Notes: generated by a model from the sequence alone, not told the origin. Positions 1-8,764 are shown, numbered from the stretch's first letter. The stretch is 11,961 nucleotides of DNA from an uncultured Flavobacteriaceae bacterium (GCA_938074515.1 CALJFV010000056.1:1-11961); one strand, 5' to 3'. Translations and numbers: made by a program.

Positions 1-1771
1 ACCATTGATCTTGATAGGCCTATTGGTCGGACCAATTTCTACCTTATTCACCTTAGACGGAACTCCTTATATTCAGCCAATTTGGGACGGTACTCGGGGT
101 TTATTTCCAGGAGAAAATTTGTATTACTTTGTGTCTTTGGCCATTGGAATCATCCTTTTTGAGGGTGGGCTAACCCTAAAGCGCGACGAGGTGTCTAAAG
201 TGGCCCCAGTAATTATAAAACTCATCAGTTTAGGCGCGGTGATTACTTTTATCGGCGCAGGGGCGGCGGCTCACTATCTCATCGGGTTAAATTGGCAACT
301 CTCTTTTTTGTTTGCGGCCTTAATCATTGTTACAGGCCCCACGGTGATCAGTCCGATATTGAGGAACATTCCATTAAAAAAGGATGTTTCTGCCGTTTTG
401 AAATGGGAAGGGATTTTAATTGACCCTATTGGAGCTTTGGCCGCAGTTTTGGTGTTTGAGTTTATTCGTATTGGCGGGGACGCAGGGTATTCTAAACAAG
501 CCCTTATGGAGTTTGGCAAAATCATCCTGATCGGCGGTTCGTTTGGGATTTCTGCTGGGTATATTTTATATTTTTCGATCAAGCGCCAATGGATTCCACA
601 CTATCTCATGAATGTAGTCGCCTTATCTACAGTGCTTTTGGTGTTTGTCCAAAGCGATTTGTTTGCTCATGAATCAGGGCTGCTCTCAGTGGTGGTCATG
701 GGAATGTTTTTAGGCAACAGCAATTTACCCAACCTCAAAGAACTGCTGTATTTTAAAGAATCCCTTAGTGTTCTGCTGATTTCAATCCTCTTTATTTTAC
801 TGTCTGCCAACATAGAGTTATCTGATCTCTTGTTAATTTATAACTGGCAGACAGCGGCTTTGCTTGGGGTGATAATTTTTGTGTTGCGCCCTCTATCGGT
901 CTTGATAAGCACCGCAGGGTCCTCGTTAAAATTCAATGAAAAACTTTTTATCAGTTGGGTCGGTCCACGTGGTATTGTTGCCGCGGGAATTGCCTCACTG
1001 TTTGGGTCGCGATTGGTCCAGCTCGGGGTTCCATACGCTGAATACATCACGCCGCTGGTGTTTTCAGTGGTTTTGGTCACTGTTTTACTAAATGCCACGA
1101 CAGCGCGCTTGTTTGCTTTATTGGTGGGGGTCTTTTTAAAAACCTCGGAAGGGGTGCTGATTGTGGGCGCCTCCAAGGTCTCGCGACTGATTGCGGCCTA
1201 CCTTCAAAAAAACGGAAGACACGTAGTTCTTTTAGACTCCAATCAAACTAATGTGTCTCAAGCGCAAAGCTTGGGCCTTGAAGCATTCTCAGCGAACATT
1301 TACACAGATGACCTCAGTGGAAATATTGAGCTCAACGATGTCGGTTATTTATTGGCGCTCACGGCTAGTGCGGAAATCAACCAGTTAGCCATAAGTAAAT
1401 TTGCCCCCGCATTTGGAGAGACTGGGACATTCCGGTTGATGTCTGCGGAAGAAAAACAAAAAGGCTTGGATCTGGACAACCCCGAGTATTTCTGCAGCAC
1501 CCACGACTACACTATGCTTGATGAGGTTGCGCGTCAACACCCCTCAATCCAAGAGGCTCCGGTAGAAGATCCAGAGCAATTTATGCGCCTATTGAAAATA
1601 CTGAGCAACAACCAAGCGACAGTGCCCCTGTTTTTAAAACGAGCCAATGGCTACTTGGAGGTGATTTGCGACTCAAAAAACCTAGAAGTCGGCCCAGATT
1701 CGGCTCTAGTATACTTAGGTAAACCCCAAGACTTGGAGGAACTTAGTCGTGCAGTTAAAAATAAATCTTAA
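1..1771 (+). CDS. CPA1-type Na+/H+ (cation:proton) antiporter with C-terminal TrkA/RCK region, 5'-truncated by the window
   Basis: Inner-membrane cation/proton exchanger for pH and Na+ or K+ homeostasis. The reading frame is open to the window edge. The TTG at position 5 is an internal codon rather than a start, because the protein opens directly inside a first membrane helix (ILIGLLVGP). Numbering from that codon, residues 1 to about 378 are mostly hydrophobic helices. They contain GPTVISPILRNIP (111-123), the EGILIDP segment (135-141) at the place where CPA1 exchangers carry their ion-binding Asp, and WVGPRGIVAAG (318-328), typical of the NhaP-like branch. From about 381 a Rossmann-like RCK_N region begins (EGVLIVGASKVSRLIAAYL). 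The C-terminus (GPDSALVYLGKPQDLEEL) resembles RCK_C, suggesting nucleotide or ligand gating. The gene converges with lepA, leaving 25 nt between stop codons and no hairpin terminator. The transported ion cannot be told from sequence. Confidence 0.9.
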   Translation, partial: PLILIGLLVGPISTLFTLDGTPYIQPIWDGTRGLFPGENLYYFVSLAIGIILFEGGLTLKRDEVSKVAPVIIKLISLGAVITFIGAGAAAHYLIGLNWQLSFLFAALIIVTGPTVISPILRNIPLKKDVSAVLKWEGILIDPIGALAAVLVFEFIRIGGDAGYSKQALMEFGKIILIGGSFGISAGYILYFSIKRQWIPHYLMNVVALSTVLLVFVQSDLFAHESGLLSVVVMGMFLGNSNLPNLKELLYFKESLSVLLISILFILLSANIELSDLLLIYNWQTAALLGVIIFVLRPLSVLISTAGSSLKFNEKLFISWVGPRGIVAAGIASLFGSRLVQLGVPYAEYITPLVFSVVLVTVLLNATTARLFALLVGVFLKTSEGVLIVGASKVSRLIAAYLQKNGRHVVLLDSNQTNVSQAQSLGLEAFSANIYTDDLSGNIELNDVGYLLALTASAEINQLAISKFAPAFGETGTFRLMSAEEKQKGLDLDNPEYFCSTHDYTMLDEVARQHPSIQEAPVEDPEQFMRLLKILSNNQATVPLFLKRANGYLEVICDSKNLEVGPDSALVYLGKPQDLEELSRAVKNKS

Positions 1772-1796
1772 GGACTAAAAAAGGCGATAAAAAACA

Positions 1797-3593
1797 TTAG
1801 TCATTGAGCTTGAGCACGGCCATAAATGCTTCTTGAGGGATCTCAACATTCCCCACAGCACGCATGCGCTTTTTCCCTTTTTTCTGTTTTTCAAGGAGTT
1901 TTCTCTTTCGAGAAATATCTCCTCCATAACATTTAGCCGTAACATCTTTACGCAAGGCTTTTACCGTTTCTCTGGCAATGATTTTTGCGCCAATCGCGGC
2001 CTGAATAGGAATATCAAATTGTTGACGCGGAATAAGTTCACGTAGCTTCTCACACATTTTTTTACCGATGTGATAAGCGTTATCTTGGTGTAAAAGCGCC
2101 GAAAGGGCATCGACCGTGGTGTTGTTTAAGAGCACATCAACCTTAACAAGTTTTGAAGCACGCAAGCCTATTGGCGTATAATCAAATGAAGCGTAACCTT
2201 TCGAAACAGTTTTTAGGCGATCGTAAAAATCAAAAACAATTTCTGCCAAGGGCATATCAAAACTCAGCTCGACACGGTCTTGCGTCAAATAGGTTTGATT
2301 GGTGATTTGCCCGCGCTTTTCTATACACAAAGACATAACGGCCCCAACGAAATCAGATTTGGTAATAATACTCGCTTTGATAAAAGGCTCTTCAACACGA
2401 TTGAGCGTAGAGGGATCCGGCAAATCACTAGGGTTGTTGACTAAAATAGGAGTGTCAGGCGCTCTATTGGTAAAGGCTTGATAAGATACGTTAGGAACAG
2501 TTGTGATGACGGTCATGTCAAATTCTCGCTCCAGACGCTCTTGAATAATTTCTAAGTGCAACATTCCTAAAAACCCACAACGGAAACCAAACCCTAAAGC
2601 AGCAGAGCTCTCTGGCTGGAACACTAAACTTGCATCGTTGAGCTGGAGTTTTTCCATAGAATTACGCAATTCTTCGTAGTCTTCGGTGTCTATAGGATAA
2701 ATTCCGGCAAAAACCATGGGCTTTACATCTTCAAACCCAGCAATCATATTGGTGGTAGGTTGTTTTGCATCGGTAATCGTGTCCCCTACTTTTACTTCTC
2801 TTGCCTCTTTTATCCCCGTAATTAAATAACCCACATCACCAGCCTTGATGATCTGCTTGGGTTCTTGGCGCAATTTTAGGGTGCCAATTTCATCGGCAAA
2901 ATAAGTTTTGCCCGTGGCCATAAATTTAATTTGTTGGCCTTTGGTAATCGAGCCATTTAAAACTCGAAAATAGGTTTCAATCCCACGAAAAGGATTGTAT
3001 ACCGAATCAAAAATCAACGCTTGAAGCGACTCGTCCGGGTTGCCTTTGGGCGCAGGAACACGCTGAATAATTGCAGTTAAAATTTCCTCTATACCCAAAC
3101 CCGTCTTTGCGCTGGCAGGAATAATGTCCTCTGGGGCACAACCTAACAAATCAACAATATCATCAGTGACCTCCTCTGGATTTGCTGAGGGCAAGTCAAT
3201 TTTATTCAGAACCGGAATGATTTCCAAGTCGTTTTCTAAGGCTAAATATAAATTTGAAATGGTTTGAGCTTGAATGCTTTGAGCGGCATCAACGACCAGC
3301 AGAGCGCCCTCACAAGCAGCAATAGAGCGAGACACCTCGTATGAAAAATCCACGTGGCCAGGCGTATCGATCAAATTCAGCACATAATCTTGACCCTGGT
3401 GGTTATAATTCATTTGGATGGCGTGACTTTTTATGGTAATACCACGCTCGCGCTCCAAATCCATATTATCTAAAAGCTGATCTTGTTTTTCGCGATCAGT
3501 AACCGAGCCTGTGAATTCCAGTAAACGGTCGGCCAAGGTGCTTTTGCCATGGTCAATGTGTGCGATAATACAAAAGTTTCTGATTTGTTTCAT
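1797..3593 (-). CDS. lepA: Elongation factor 4 (LepA), ribosome-associated translational GTPase
   Basis: EF4 binds ribosomes and hydrolyses GTP. It has been linked to back-translocation and to 30S biogenesis. The GTPase motifs are intact: G1 AHIDHGKST (residues 11-19), G2 RGITIK (50-55), G3 DTPGH (76-80, including the catalytic His) and G4 NKID (130-133). The EF-G-like domains follow, and the LepA-specific C-terminal domain ends in the diagnostic [20 protein letters not shown] stretch. I chose the ATG at 3591-3593 ([16 protein letters not shown]), which gives 598 residues, the usual family length. An in-frame ATG 12 codons upstream would add a tail absent from LepA proteins. The start has no Shine-Dalgarno, as is usual in Bacteroidota. 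lepA is divergent from the receptor gene starting at 3726 and convergent with the antiporter. Confidence 0.98.
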   Translation of the reverse strand: MKQIRNFCIIAHIDHGKSTLADRLLEFTGSVTDREKQDQLLDNMDLERERGITIKSHAIQMNYNHQGQDYVLNLIDTPGHVDFSYEVSRSIAACEGALLVVDAAQSIQAQTISNLYLALENDLEIIPVLNKIDLPSANPEEVTDDIVDLLGCAPEDIIPASAKTGLGIEEILTAIIQRVPAPKGNPDESLQALIFDSVYNPFRGIETYFRVLNGSITKGQQIKFMATGKTYFADEIGTLKLRQEPKQIIKAGDVGYLITGIKEAREVKVGDTITDAKQPTTNMIAGFEDVKPMVFAGIYPIDTEDYEELRNSMEKLQLNDASLVFQPESSAALGFGFRCGFLGMLHLEIIQERLEREFDMTVITTVPNVSYQAFTNRAPDTPILVNNPSDLPDPSTLNRVEEPFIKASIITKSDFVGAVMSLCIEKRGQITNQTYLTQDRVELSFDMPLAEIVFDFYDRLKTVSKGYASFDYTPIGLRASKLVKVDVLLNNTTVDALSALLHQDNAYHIGKKMCEKLRELIPRQQFDIPIQAAIGAKIIARETVKALRKDVTAKCYGGDISRKRKLLEKQKKGKKRMRAVGNVEIPQEAFMAVLKLND

Positions 3594-3637
3594 AGCCAAT
3601 ACAAATGGACCGTAACACTTTCGGCTCAAATGCGCTG

Positions 3638-3645
3638 CAAATATA
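3638..3645 (-). promoter_or_regulatory. Candidate -7 promoter box for lepA (TATATTTG)
   Basis: Read on the minus strand, this is an exact match to the Bacteroidota -7 consensus TAnnTTTG. It lies 44 nt upstream of the lepA ATG. No TTG is found 17-23 bp further upstream, so the -33 half is missing or degenerate. The rest of the 132-nt lepA/receptor intergenic region holds no gene. For the rightward receptor gene I see only near-matches, such as TATTTTTTG at 3691-3699, which is one base too long. Confidence 0.45.
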
Positions 3646-3725
3646 GACTAAAAACAACTTAAGCGGCATGCAGTGGTGGGGCATGTGACTTATTTTTTGT
3701 TATTTTAAATTGAATTCAGCGACTA

Positions 3726-6143
3726 ATGACCAAATATTTTATTTTTTTTATTACCCTGACTTCAACAATAATGTTGGGTCAGACTTATAGCATTACGGGC
3801 CAGTTCGCTGAGGACAGCAGCCCCCTGTCATTTGTGACCATAGTGGTTTCTCAAGCGCCAGAAACCTTTGGAGAGGAAAAATCCAGCACATTTACAGGAC
3901 AAATAGTGGCCGCAACCATTAGCGGAGACGACGGAATGTTTTTAATAGATGATCTGCCTCCAGGACGCTATAGTGTGAACGCACAAATTCTCGGCTTTAC
4001 CCCATATGATCGCCTTGTGACTCTTGGGCCCTCTATGGATTTAGGCCAAATAGAGCTCATCCCAGCGCAAGAACAGCTTGAAGAAGTTATGATAACCGCA
4101 AGGGCCCCACAAATCACTCGCGAACCAGGACGGCTTATATTCCGGGTGGCCGAGTCAACCTTATCCTCAACAGACAGTTACAATATCATTACAAAAACAC
4201 CTGGTGTTGTGGTACTCAACGGGCAGCTTACTATAAAAAATCGCCCAACCACGATTTACTTAAACAACAAAAAACTGTATTTGTCAGGGAGTGATCTTAA
4301 AGACTTTTTAGAAGGCCTTGATGCAAAACTTGTATCATCTGTTGAGGTCATCACCAACCCAGGGGCTAACTATGACGCTGACGCAACCACAGTGCTTAAT
4401 ATAAAAACAACCAAAACAATAACGCCAGGCTATAAGGGCAGTCTCCGCGGCATGTATCGTCAAGGGATCTTTGCAAAACATCAATGGACCACGACCCATT
4501 TACTGAGTCGTGATGAACACCAGTGGTATTTGAGTTATAGCATTGCGCCCAAAAAAGAAAACAAAAATCAAGAAACCTATATTCGGTATTTCTCTCCTTT
4601 GACCGGGCAGACCGCCAATATTTGGGAAGGTGATTTTAATCGAATAACCGATCAGCTCACCCATCAAGCTTATGCCCAATGGAATTGGTCGCCAAATACA
4701 CAACATGAGGTTTCGCTCTCAGGCCAAGGGGCGATTACCCCAGACAAACGATTTACCAACCTTCAGCAAAACCGAATTTTAACCCCTCAATACCTGGCCC
4801 AAGAAACTTTTGTGACCAAAAGCAACACAGAATTTAACACAAGTGATTATGTGGTTGATTTAGTTTGGCGCGCTACCATAAGCGATAAAACGACCGCCCA
4901 AACGACCGCCCAATTTATCGACTATACTCAAGATCAGCAACAGAATCTAAAAAGCATTTATTATAACCCTTTGGGTCAAAACACGCGTAACGATGGGTTT
5001 AGCAATCGTTCGAATCAACACACCACAATTGGCCTAGGTCAAATCGACATTAATCATAACAGCACCAAAGCAACTTGGGATTTTGGCGCCAAAGCAACTC
5101 AAGTAGACACAAAAACCAATTGGTCATTAACCCCAGAGTCAAGCACGACCTTGGGCCCTGTAGAGCGCTTTGATTATATCGAGCAAGTGGTTGCGGGCTA
5201 TGCGCGCATGGAGCGCACTTGGGGACAATGGTCACTTGCCTCTGGGCTTCGCTATGAAAACACCCAAATAGAGCGGTTCAGCACCCAACAAGCGCTTCAG
5301 GACTTGCGCTATGAGAATTGGTTTCCAGAATTGACTATCGCCCAAGAATTAATGGGCGAGCAGAGCTGGGGAATGGGGTATTTAAAAAAGATTCAAAGAC
5401 CGCGCTATCAAGCACTGAACCCATTTCGTTATTATTTAAATGAATCTAATTTTAACCAAGGAAACCCCAATTTGGTGCCTGCGATTGAAGAAAAAATAAA
5501 CTTGTTTTATACCATAGGCCGCGCCTGGTACTTTGAAGCCTATTATCAGCAAATCGACAATGCCCTTGAGATTATTTCTTTTCAGGACAATGAAAACCAA
5601 GTTTATCGCCAGACAGACGTGAACATATTGGACTACTACCAATACAGTTTTGATGTGTCTTACACTAAGGACCTCAACCGAAATTGGTTTACGAACCTCA
5701 TCGCATCAGCCTATTTTATTTCAAACACCTTTATCGCAGAGGAGAGCGGCGGACAATCTGAGGTTAACAGCACAAGAGGCCTGTTTTTCCAAGCCTATAA
5801 TCAGTGGTCCTTAGGCCCCGGCAAGGGGAGCTTGGAATGGACCAACACCTACATTTCAGATCTTGTTTCAGGCTCTTTAGATTATGGGAATATATTTGAA
5901 TCTAATGTATCATATCAAAGAACATTGATTCCACAGACAGCGACCTTAAGCATCGGCGTGGACGACCTTTTTAACACCAAAAATGTCGCGGTGCGTTCTG
6001 TATATCTTAATCAAGACAACAACTATATGCCTCGGCCAGAATCTCGAATGTTCTGGGTAGCCCTGCGTTATGGCTTTGGAGACAATCCTAAGCAACATCA
6101 AAAATCACTCAACGACCATCAAGAGCGCAGTCGATTGAATTAA
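3726..6143 (+). CDS. Outer-membrane beta-barrel protein, TonB-dependent-receptor-like (CarboxypepD_reg-like + plug + OMP_b-brl_3 type barrel)
   Basis: Predicted outer-membrane receptor or importer of 805 residues. A signal peptide occupies about residues 1-19 (hydrophobic FIFFITLTSTIML, then GQTYS). Next is a carboxypeptidase-regulatory-like beta-sandwich (about 21-112; SITGQF, DDGMFLIDDLPPGRYSV). A plug-like segment follows (about 118-230), starting LEEVMITARAP and containing KTPGVVV, NRPTTIYLNNK and SSVEVITNPGANYDADA. The rest is a long run of alternating aromatic beta-strands, with the last strand near FWVALRYGFG (about 774-783). A hydrophilic tail of roughly 20 residues follows, so the C-terminus is not the usual terminal aromatic. 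There is no SusD-like partner next to it, so this is not a SusC/SusD pair, and the substrate is unknown. The ATG follows a short intergenic region and directly precedes the signal peptide. A 12-bp tandem duplication lies in the barrel (residues 389-396). The stop is 24 nt before dusB. Confidence 0.87.
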   Translation: MTKYFIFFITLTSTIMLGQTYSITGQFAEDSSPLSFVTIVVSQAPETFGEEKSSTFTGQIVAATISGDDGMFLIDDLPPGRYSVNAQILGFTPYDRLVTLGPSMDLGQIELIPAQEQLEEVMITARAPQITREPGRLIFRVAESTLSSTDSYNIITKTPGVVVLNGQLTIKNRPTTIYLNNKKLYLSGSDLKDFLEGLDAKLVSSVEVITNPGANYDADATTVLNIKTTKTITPGYKGSLRGMYRQGIFAKHQWTTTHLLSRDEHQWYLSYSIAPKKENKNQETYIRYFSPLTGQTANIWEGDFNRITDQLTHQAYAQWNWSPNTQHEVSLSGQGAITPDKRFTNLQQNRILTPQYLAQETFVTKSNTEFNTSDYVVDLVWRATISDKTTAQTTAQFIDYTQDQQQNLKSIYYNPLGQNTRNDGFSNRSNQHTTIGLGQIDINHNSTKATWDFGAKATQVDTKTNWSLTPESSTTLGPVERFDYIEQVVAGYARMERTWGQWSLASGLRYENTQIERFSTQQALQDLRYENWFPELTIAQELMGEQSWGMGYLKKIQRPRYQALNPFRYYLNESNFNQGNPNLVPAIEEKINLFYTIGRAWYFEAYYQQIDNALEIISFQDNENQVYRQTDVNILDYYQYSFDVSYTKDLNRNWFTNLIASAYFISNTFIAEESGGQSEVNSTRGLFFQAYNQWSLGPGKGSLEWTNTYISDLVSGSLDYGNIFESNVSYQRTLIPQTATLSIGVDDLFNTKNVAVRSVYLNQDNNYMPRPESRMFWVALRYGFGDNPKQHQKSLNDHQERSRLN
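4890..4913 (+). repeat. Perfect 12-bp tandem duplication inside the receptor gene
   Basis: The unit ACGACCGCCCAA occurs twice head to tail, in frame, encoding TTAQTTAQ (residues 389-396 of the barrel). It is flanked by an inverted repeat, CGATAAA at 4883-4889 and TTTATCG at 4914-4920. It looks like a small slippage duplication in a barrel strand or loop. Confidence 0.75.
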
Positions 6144-6163
6144 GCAATTATTCTGTAATTTTG
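6135..6163 (+). promoter_or_regulatory. dusB promoter: TTG-N18-TAATTTTG, start point at or next to the ATG
   Basis: TTG at 6135-6137, an 18-bp spacer and TAATTTTG at 6156-6163 match the Bacteroidota vegetative (sigma-ABfr type) promoter TTG-N17-23-TAnnTTTG in both halves. The -33 element lies inside the last codons of the upstream receptor gene. Only 4 nt separate the -7 box from the dusB ATG. The expected transcription start therefore falls on or next to the initiator codon, which predicts a leaderless mRNA. Confidence 0.7.
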
Positions 6164-6167
6164 CGCC

Positions 6168-7163
6168 ATGGCTAAAATCGGTGATATAGCACTCGGCTCA
6201 TTTCCTTTGTTACTCGCCCCCATGGAGGATGTGAGTGACCCACCATTTCGCGCATTGTGCAAAGAACAAGGTGCCGATGTGGTGTATACAGAATTTATCT
6301 CCAGTGAAGGGCTTATTCGTGATGCCGCAAAGAGCGTCATGAAGTTAGATATTTATGAAAAGGAACGTCCTGTCGGGATCCAAATATTTGGCGCGGTGAT
6401 GGACTCAATGCTCCGCAGCGTGGAGATTGTCGAAGCCAGTGGACCGGACTTTATTGACATTAATTTTGGCTGCCCAGTTAAAAAGGTAGTTTCAAAGGGC
6501 GCGGGCGCAGGGATATTGCGTGATATTGATTTGATGGTGTCCCTTACTGAGGCGATGGTCAAACACACCAAACTTCCGATTACAGTAAAAACGAGACTGG
6601 GATGGGATCACGATTCTATAAAAATTGTTGAGGTCGCTGAACGCCTTCAAGATGTGGGTTGCCAGGCGATTGCCATTCACGGCCGCACCCGTGCTCAAAT
6701 GTATAAGGGCGAGGCGGATTGGCGCCCAATAGCAGAGGTAAAAAACAATCCCCGCATGCACATTCCGATATTTGGCAATGGCGATGTGGACACTCCTGAG
6801 CGCGCTGCTGAGATGCGGGATCAGTACGGCCTAGACGGAGCGATGATCGGACGCGCGAGTATTGGGAATCCATGGTTTTTTAAGCAAGTTAAGCACTATT
6901 TTGAGACTGGAACCCATGCGGCTCCACCCACACTTAGCGAGCGCGTGGCTGCAGCAAGACGCCATTTAGAGATGTCTATTGATTGGAAAGGGGAGCAACT
7001 AGGCGTGTTTGAAACCCGTCGCCACTACACCAATTATTTTAAAGGCATTCCGGACTTTAAACCTTACCGCACCAGGCTGGTCACCAGCGACGCATCTAAA
7101 GATGTCTTTGCAACCCTGGATGAAATTGAGCAAGAGTTTGGCGCAATTGTATTTACCCATTAA
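6168..7163 (+). CDS. dusB: tRNA-dihydrouridine synthase, DusB family
   Basis: FMN-dependent enzyme that reduces specific uridines in the tRNA D-loop to dihydrouridine using NAD(P)H. It is cytoplasmic. The 331-residue length is typical. The TIM-barrel carries FMN and tRNA motifs in order: LLLAPMEDVSDPPFRALC (14-31), GIQIFGA (70-76), DINFGCPVKKV (97-107) with catalytic Cys102, KTRLGWD (141-147), HGRTRAQMYKGEADW (171-185), IFGNGDV (201-207) and MIGRASIGNPWFF (226-238). The C-terminal helical tRNA-binding region contains RRHYTNYFKGIP. The ATG at 6168 sits 4 nt after a -7 promoter box and has no Shine-Dalgarno. The 3' end overlaps the convergent permease gene by 4 bp. DusB rather than another Dus subfamily is my reading of the GAGAGILRD and HGRTR context. 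Confidence 0.95.
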   Translation: MAKIGDIALGSFPLLLAPMEDVSDPPFRALCKEQGADVVYTEFISSEGLIRDAAKSVMKLDIYEKERPVGIQIFGAVMDSMLRSVEIVEASGPDFIDINFGCPVKKVVSKGAGAGILRDIDLMVSLTEAMVKHTKLPITVKTRLGWDHDSIKIVEVAERLQDVGCQAIAIHGRTRAQMYKGEADWRPIAEVKNNPRMHIPIFGNGDVDTPERAAEMRDQYGLDGAMIGRASIGNPWFFKQVKHYFETGTHAAPPTLSERVAAARRHLEMSIDWKGEQLGVFETRRHYTNYFKGIPDFKPYRTRLVTSDASKDVFATLDEIEQEFGAIVFTH

Positions 7164-8365
7164 TCTAAAAGCCTGCGGGTGACTCTTTGGGCTCCCAAAA
7201 AAGAGGCCAACATTCCTAGACCTAAAATCGTCGCCCCGACCAACAAGAAATTACTCCAAGTTAGGGTTACAGGATAAGGCAGGGTATCTGTAATCAAGAC
7301 CCAACCAAAGATAGATTGTCCTAGTACCACTAAAACCCCAAGCAATAGCCCTAAAACCAGCCCCGCCCCGCACATCATTAGGCCACTGGCAAAAAACGTG
7401 CGCTTGATGTCTCCAAGAGGTTGCCCCAAGGTAAATAAGGTGCGTAGATTATTTTTCTTTTCTAGCACCAACATAATTAGGGTGCCGGTTAAGTTAAAAA
7501 CGGCTATAGCGGCAATAAGGCTTATAAAAAGATAGGTAAACAAATTTTCGGAGTTGAGCATGCGGTATAATGCTGCATTTTGTTCTACACGGGTTTTGAC
7601 GGAGACGCTGCCGTCAAAAATATCTGAGATCTGTGCTTTAAGGACCTCCAAATTGGTGTTTGTGGTTTTAATGACCAGAGACGAAACTTGGCTAGGTTCC
7701 CAACCAAACAGAAATCGCGCGGTCTCAAGAGAAGAAAAAACAAAGCGATCGTTGACCTGGTCGTTGACCTCATAAATTCCAGAGGCGACCACTTGTTCGG
7801 AGCGAAAAACCTGGTCCGGGCTGGTGGCGGCCATGATGTTCGTTCCTGGAATTGGGGCTGAAATTTGGATTAAATTACTGTAGTCTCGTGCCGCCAAGGC
7901 CAGATCGGCAGCGATGCTGTAGCCGGGCACCACCTCAGGACGGTCTGTATTGAACCAGGTTCCGGTATAGACCAGAGTGTCAACAGGGGCGACCAGGGTA
8001 TAGGCGCTGTCGATGCCGCGGAGCGTAGCGACGCGGGCCTGGTTTTTGTAACGCAAAAAAACTTTGTCTTCGATCACGCGGCTAACAGCCTGGATGCCTG
8101 CCAGCGTCCCTAAGGACATCTCCTGCTGTGAATTATAATCAAATGATTTTCCAGAAACAGGGACAACTATCAAATCACTGTCAAAAATATTGGTAAAGGC
8201 CAAAGCGTAGTCTTTAAGGCCTGTAAACCCAGAAAGCACTAGAAAAAGTGAAAAGGTAGCCACAGCAACTGCGCCAATAGCAATACGAGAGAGAAGTCCA
8301 ACAGCGTGTCTGCTGTGTTTGGCCAGTAAATAACGCTTTGCAATAAAGTAGGGGAGGAGACCCAT
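7160..8365 (-). CDS. FtsX/LolE-like ABC transporter permease (MacB_PCD + FtsX domains)
   Basis: Inner-membrane permease of the type VII (MacB/LolCDE/FtsX) ABC superfamily, 401 residues. An N-terminal cytoplasmic amphipathic stretch (LPYFIAKRYLL) leads into TM1 (about 22-46). A large periplasmic MacB_PCD-like domain follows (about 55-270), then three C-terminal helices (about 274-300, 328-352 and 371-393). The segment EKKNNLRTLFTLGQPLGDIK (302-321) matches the conserved cytoplasmic coupling region that contacts the ATPase. The family includes lipoprotein-releasing LolC/LolE. No LolD-like ATPase is present here, so the partner must be encoded elsewhere. Its start codon overlaps the rbfA stop (TAATG on the minus strand), indicating translational coupling in an rbfA-permease operon. 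Its stop overlaps the dusB stop. Transport of lipoproteins is inferred only from family membership. Confidence 0.9.
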   Translation of the reverse strand: MGLLPYFIAKRYLLAKHSRHAVGLLSRIAIGAVAVATFSLFLVLSGFTGLKDYALAFTNIFDSDLIVVPVSGKSFDYNSQQEMSLGTLAGIQAVSRVIEDKVFLRYKNQARVATLRGIDSAYTLVAPVDTLVYTGTWFNTDRPEVVPGYSIAADLALAARDYSNLIQISAPIPGTNIMAATSPDQVFRSEQVVASGIYEVNDQVNDRFVFSSLETARFLFGWEPSQVSSLVIKTTNTNLEVLKAQISDIFDGSVSVKTRVEQNAALYRMLNSENLFTYLFISLIAAIAVFNLTGTLIMLVLEKKNNLRTLFTLGQPLGDIKRTFFASGLMMCGAGLVLGLLLGVLVVLGQSIFGWVLITDTLPYPVTLTWSNFLLVGATILGLGMLASFLGAQRVTRRLLD

Positions 8366-8760
8366 TAACTCTTTTTTCGGCGCTCGAGTATAGTGGGGTC
8401 AGCAATAGGGTTTAGACCTCCTTTTACGGCTTGTTCGATTTGGCCGATATACTCCAGTGAATCATCATTAAAAAAACTCAAGTCAGGCATTTTGCGCAAC
8501 TGGTTTTTGGTCAGTAGGGCGATTTGATGTTTGATCCGGGGCTTTAAGGCAGAAAGTTCTGAAACCACTTGCGTCCCTTTGTCGGCGGGAAATACGCTCA
8601 CATAGACTTTAGCCAAGCTTAAATCCACAGTAACACTAACTTTAGTGACCGAAACAATTAGATTGCTTGCGCCACTATCCTTGAGCAGTCGATTAAGCAC
8701 CTGTGCAAGGTCTTTTTGTAATACACTGCTAATTTTTCTCTGCCGTTGACTTTCTTCCAT
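8365..8760 (-). CDS. rbfA: 30S ribosome-binding factor A (RbfA)
   Basis: Assembly factor for the small ribosomal subunit. It binds 30S particles and aids 16S rRNA 5'-end maturation, notably in the cold. The 131-residue protein has the RbfA KH-like fold signatures: SQRQRKISSVLQKDLAQVL (4-22), VSVTVDLSLAKVYVSVFP (41-58) and LRKMPDLSFFNDDSLEYIGQIE (88-109), with a basic C-terminal end (ERRKKS). The ATG at 8758-8760 agrees with the usual N-terminus. It lies 4 nt after a perfect TATTTTTG -7 box with no Shine-Dalgarno, so the transcript may be leaderless. The downstream permease gene overlaps the stop codon by 1 nt. mce is transcribed divergently from the other side of a 66-nt region. Confidence 0.97.
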   Translation of the reverse strand: MEESQRQRKISSVLQKDLAQVLNRLLKDSGASNLIVSVTKVSVTVDLSLAKVYVSVFPADKGTQVVSELSALKPRIKHQIALLTKNQLRKMPDLSFFNDDSLEYIGQIEQAVKGGLNPIADPTILERRKKS

Positions 8761-8764
8761 GGTA

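Noticed and set aside
838..1176. Long antisense frames within the antiporter and other genes.
   Set aside because: They lie wholly inside well-supported genes, have low-complexity or atypical composition and no recognisable domains.
3594..3629. Longer lepA start adding 12 residues.
   Set aside because: LepA proteins begin a few residues before the AHIDHGKST motif, and the extension would give an unusual N-terminus.
3661..3690. GCATGC plus GCATG repeats in the lepA/receptor gap as an operator.
   Set aside because: The elements are short and unevenly spaced, with no known regulator to match.
7180..7199. TTTGGG/CCCAAA hairpin near the dusB and permease 3' ends as a terminator.
   Set aside because: The loop is only about 2-4 nt, there is no T-run on either strand, and the hairpin lies inside the permease coding region.
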